From assembly GCF_014203095.1 (NCBI RefSeq), contig NZ_JACHIG010000014.1:33591-97590 (forward strand): 64,000 bases of DNA, written 5' to 3'. The notes under the pieces were generated by a model. That model did no database searches and had not been told where the DNA came from. It worked only from the letters and a program-made list of their open reading frames with translations. The stretch comes from Prosthecobacter vanneervenii. GTDB taxonomy: Bacteria; Verrucomicrobiota; Verrucomicrobiia; Verrucomicrobiales; Verrucomicrobiaceae. How positions within the stretch are numbered: the stretch's first letter is position 1; each line of letters opens with the position of its first letter. This document shows positions 62,236-64,000 of the stretch, piece after piece. The position numbers and the translations under genes were made by a program.

Positions 62236-63276
62236 ATGAAAACAACCTGCCTGACCACCCTGCTCCTGCTGTCCCTCACGCTTCATGCGGAGGAGAAGTT
62301 TCCCATCAAATCCGGCAACGGCATCTCCATTCCGTCTCCCATCGACAAAACGATGACGGAGGTGCGTGATGGCGGCAAAACGGTGAAGATCCCTGCGGGC
62401 ATGGTGTATGTGCCCGCCGGGAAGTTTAAGTTTGGCGAGAGTGAAACACGTGAGCTGCCGGCGTATGCGATCGCACGCTTTGAAGTGACGAATGCAGAGT
62501 TCAAGGCCTTTGCGGATGCCACCCAGTACCGTGGCGTGCCACGGTACTGGAAGAACGGCACCTATCCCGAGGGCAAGGCCAACCACCCTGTGCTCTTTGT
62601 CTCGCTGAACGACTGCCAGGCCTACTGCGACTGGGTCAGCAGCAAGACGGGCTGGAAGATCGTGGTGCCCAGCGCGGAGCAGTGGGAGAAGGCCGCACGC
62701 GGGCCGAAGGGCACGCTGTACCCCTGGGGCAATGACAAGGACAGCAGCTACCGTGGCGGCAAGCTGAAGACGCATTTCAACTACAACGCCGTGTGCGCCG
62801 CGTGGATGCTGGAGCACGAGGGCAAGACGACAACCACGTATGTGGAGAAGTCGCAGCAGGCAGGAAAGCAGGGGCACGTGGAGGACATCACCACGGGCAA
62901 TGGCAGGGTCTTTGCCGTGACGGCCGACGGCGGTGTGGATGCATGGATCGACCACAACACGAACACCGGCTTTGTGAACACGCAGATCTACCGGGACCTG
63001 GTGGACAAGGGCGGCTTTACCACCCCCGTGGGCAGCTACCCCACCGGCGTGAGCCATTACGGATGCCATGACATGGCAGGAAATGCTTATGAATGGACCA
63101 GCAGCATCATCGTGGCCACCAACGGGGCCGAGCGCGGCCAGGAGGTGAACGACGTTCGCGGCGGCAGCTGGTACTCCACCGGCCGCAGCGGCCAGAGCCT
63201 CTGCACCGGGGAAGGGCGCAAGGCGGGAAGCGGCTACCACAGCGTGGGCTTCCGCATCGCGATGGAGTTCAAGTGA
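62236..63276 (+). CDS. Secreted SUMF1/FGE-sulfatase domain protein
   Basis: From the ATG at 62236 the protein has 346 residues: a signal peptide (MKTTCLTTLLLLSLTLHAEE) and a formylglycine-generating-enzyme-like domain. Family stretches are GMVYVPAGKFKFGE, FEVTNAEFKAFADA, HPVLFVSLNDCQAYCDWVSS, VPSAEQWEKAARGPKGTLYP and the final VRGGSWYSTGRSGQSLCTGE. The catalytic Cys pair of true FGE near this last motif is not present, with one Cys only, so it is probably not a sulfatase activator. Secreted members of this fold often bind sugars or have other oxidase-like roles. It is divergent from the two-component system and may be its target. Confidence 0.82.
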   Translation: MKTTCLTTLLLLSLTLHAEEKFPIKSGNGISIPSPIDKTMTEVRDGGKTVKIPAGMVYVPAGKFKFGESETRELPAYAIARFEVTNAEFKAFADATQYRGVPRYWKNGTYPEGKANHPVLFVSLNDCQAYCDWVSSKTGWKIVVPSAEQWEKAARGPKGTLYPWGNDKDSSYRGGKLKTHFNYNAVCAAWMLEHEGKTTTTYVEKSQQAGKQGHVEDITTGNGRVFAVTADGGVDAWIDHNTNTGFVNTQIYRDLVDKGGFTTPVGSYPTGVSHYGCHDMAGNAYEWTSSIIVATNGAERGQEVNDVRGGSWYSTGRSGQSLCTGEGRKAGSGYHSVGFRIAMEFK

Positions 63277-63288
63277 GGGTGCGAGCAC

Positions 63289-63415
63289 TCTGGCGGAGTG
63301 GGATCGTCCCGAGATCCCACACGCTCACGCAATGACAAGCGTACTCGATCCATCTGCAAACACGCTGCGTGTGTGGGGATCAAGATGATCCCCCTCCGTC
63401 GGCTTGTGCTTGCGT
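63289..63415 (+). repeat. Dispersed repeat family A, copy 3
   Basis: This copy begins with CTCTGGCGGAGTGGGATCGT and contains the hairpins GGGATCGTCCCGAGATCCC (about 63299-63320) and GGGGATCAAGATGATCCCC, followed by CTCCGTCGGCTTGTGCTTGC. It is in the same orientation as copy 2, directly after the SUMF1-family gene, and may end its transcript. No gene is seen from here to the end of the window. Confidence 0.82.
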
Positions 63416-63427
63416 TGGGGTGGGTGT

Positions 63428-63492
63428 CCTACGTGGGTGTTTTTGGCATGATAGACCCGGCGGCTTGAGGACAAGCCGCCCTACCTGTGGTG
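63428..63492 (+). repeat. Partial copy of repeat family C
   Basis: This stretch matches the first third of the 190-bp unit downstream: CGTGGGTGTTTTTGGCATGA, ATAGACCCGGCGGCTTG and ACAAGCCGCCCTACCTGTGG. It keeps the hairpin GGCGGCTTG / CAAGCCGCC. Confidence 0.75.
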
Positions 63493-63507
63493 GGTGTGTG
63501 GCAGTTC

Positions 63508-63628
63508 CTTCGTTTCCATTTTTCAGTCTTTAGGAGTGGAAACGAGAAACGAAGCGTGCCCCTGGCTCGATTTGCCCAGGGAACAGCGCCTCGCTGCCCT
63601 CAAATCTGGAAACGAAGGTGGAAACGGC
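63508..63628 (+). repeat. Dispersed repeat family B, copy 2
   Basis: CTTCGTTTCCATTTTT, TAGGAGTGGAAACGAGAAAC and GGAAACGAAGGTGGAAACG are the recognisable parts, in inverted orientation to the copy at 59929-60075. It is inserted between a partial and two long family C units. Confidence 0.7.
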
Positions 63629-63649
63629 GGGGGCACATGAAGGCGGAGT

Positions 63650-64000
63650 CCTCCGTGGGTGTTTTCGGCACAATAGACCCGGCGGCTTGGGGACAAGCCG
63701 CCCTACCTGCAGCAGCCCTGCCTGTGGTGGGGTTGCGCATGTCCAGCGCCAGGTAGGGAGGGCTGTCCCCAGCCCTCCGGCGTGAGCGGGGTGAAGGAAC
63801 GAATGGCATGAGGTGGTAGCGGAGAGTTTGTGCTGGTGGCCTCCGTGGGTGTTTTCGGCACAATAGACCCGGCGGCTTGGGGACAAGCCGCCCTACCTAC
63901 AGCCGCCCTGCCTGTGGTGGGGTTGCGCATGTCCAGCGCCAGGTAGGGAGGGCTGTCCCCAGCCCTCCGGCGTGAGCGGGGTGAAGGAACGAATGGCATA
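63650..64000 (+). repeat. Tandem repeat family C, 190-bp unit, two copies
   Basis: Units start at 63650 and 63840 with a period of 190 bp; the second is cut by the window end. Over the shared 159 bp only about two bases differ. Each unit has two hairpins, GGCGGCTTG / CAAGCCGCC and GGAGGGCTG / CAGCCCTCC, then GTGAGCGGGGTGAAGGAACG. The array probably goes on beyond the window. Confidence 0.9.

Noticed and set aside
63530..63999. Several short frames in the tandem repeats
   Set aside because: They repeat with the DNA units, have no start signals and encode Pro/Arg/Ala-rich peptides without similarity.
63428..64000. Possible CRISPR array at the right end
   Set aside because: The unit is 190 bp with near-identical copies and no short repeat-spacer pattern; no cas genes are present.

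Overview
The window is high-GC DNA that reads as a chromosome segment of a Gram-negative bacterium of the Verrucomicrobiota, most likely near Prosthecobacter or Verrucomicrobium. This is an inference from gene content: the DUF1501, DUF1549/DUF1553 and DUF1800 protein set, Tat-exported Gfo/Idh oxidoreductases, a sulfatase, a ceramidase-like hydrolase, LpxB, a type II secretion secretin, and many lipoproteins and signal peptides. There are no rRNA or tRNA genes, no complete insertion sequence and no CRISPR array. About 45 real genes cover most of the window; the many long antisense frames are high-GC shadows.

Layout. 1-8.3 kb: end of a hisC-like gene, an Uma2 nuclease-like gene, a LysM/YkuD protein without its catalytic cysteine, an orphan LsrF, an IlvE-type transaminase, an intact L,D-transpeptidase lipoprotein, an ion antiporter, a molybdenum-carrier-like protein, and an unknown protein with kinase-like motifs. 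8.3-18.4 kb: a fatty acid desaturase converging on one 2940-residue polyketide synthase (KS-AT-DH-MT-ER-KR-ACP-reductase-like). 18.5-23.3 kb: two tandem 788-residue FtsX-type permeases with no ATPase gene beside them. 23.4-28.7 kb: a gspK-L-M-D-like block of type II secretion.

28.9-39 kb: lpxB and a Gfo/Idh gene, separated by a low-GC DUF4268 nuclease-like gene in opposite orientation; then a minus-strand run with a YefM-like antitoxin remnant, a small secreted protein, ffh, a polysaccharide deacetylase and three secreted paralogues that share a UVR-like coil and a carbohydrate-binding-like domain, one of them fused to a nuclease-like domain. 39.3-49.8 kb: an NlpC/P60-like protein, a sulfatase, a ROK regulator bracketed by inverted copies of an intergenic repeat, then Gfo/Idh, DUF1800, DUF1501 and a sugar isomerase-like gene, probably a carbohydrate-use locus. 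49.8-64 kb: another L,D-transpeptidase-like lipoprotein, a DNRLRE glycosidase-like protein, a nitroreductase, a MITE-like element, a ceramidase-like hydrolase, a DUF1549/DUF1501 pair, a two-component system divergent from a SUMF1-family gene with a strong candidate operator between them, and a repeat-rich end.

Main leads: the single-protein polyketide synthase with an altered terminal reductase domain; the kinase-like unknown protein; the three-paralogue secreted operon; the operator of the two-component system; and four families of short non-coding repeats (A, B, C and the MITE-like element).
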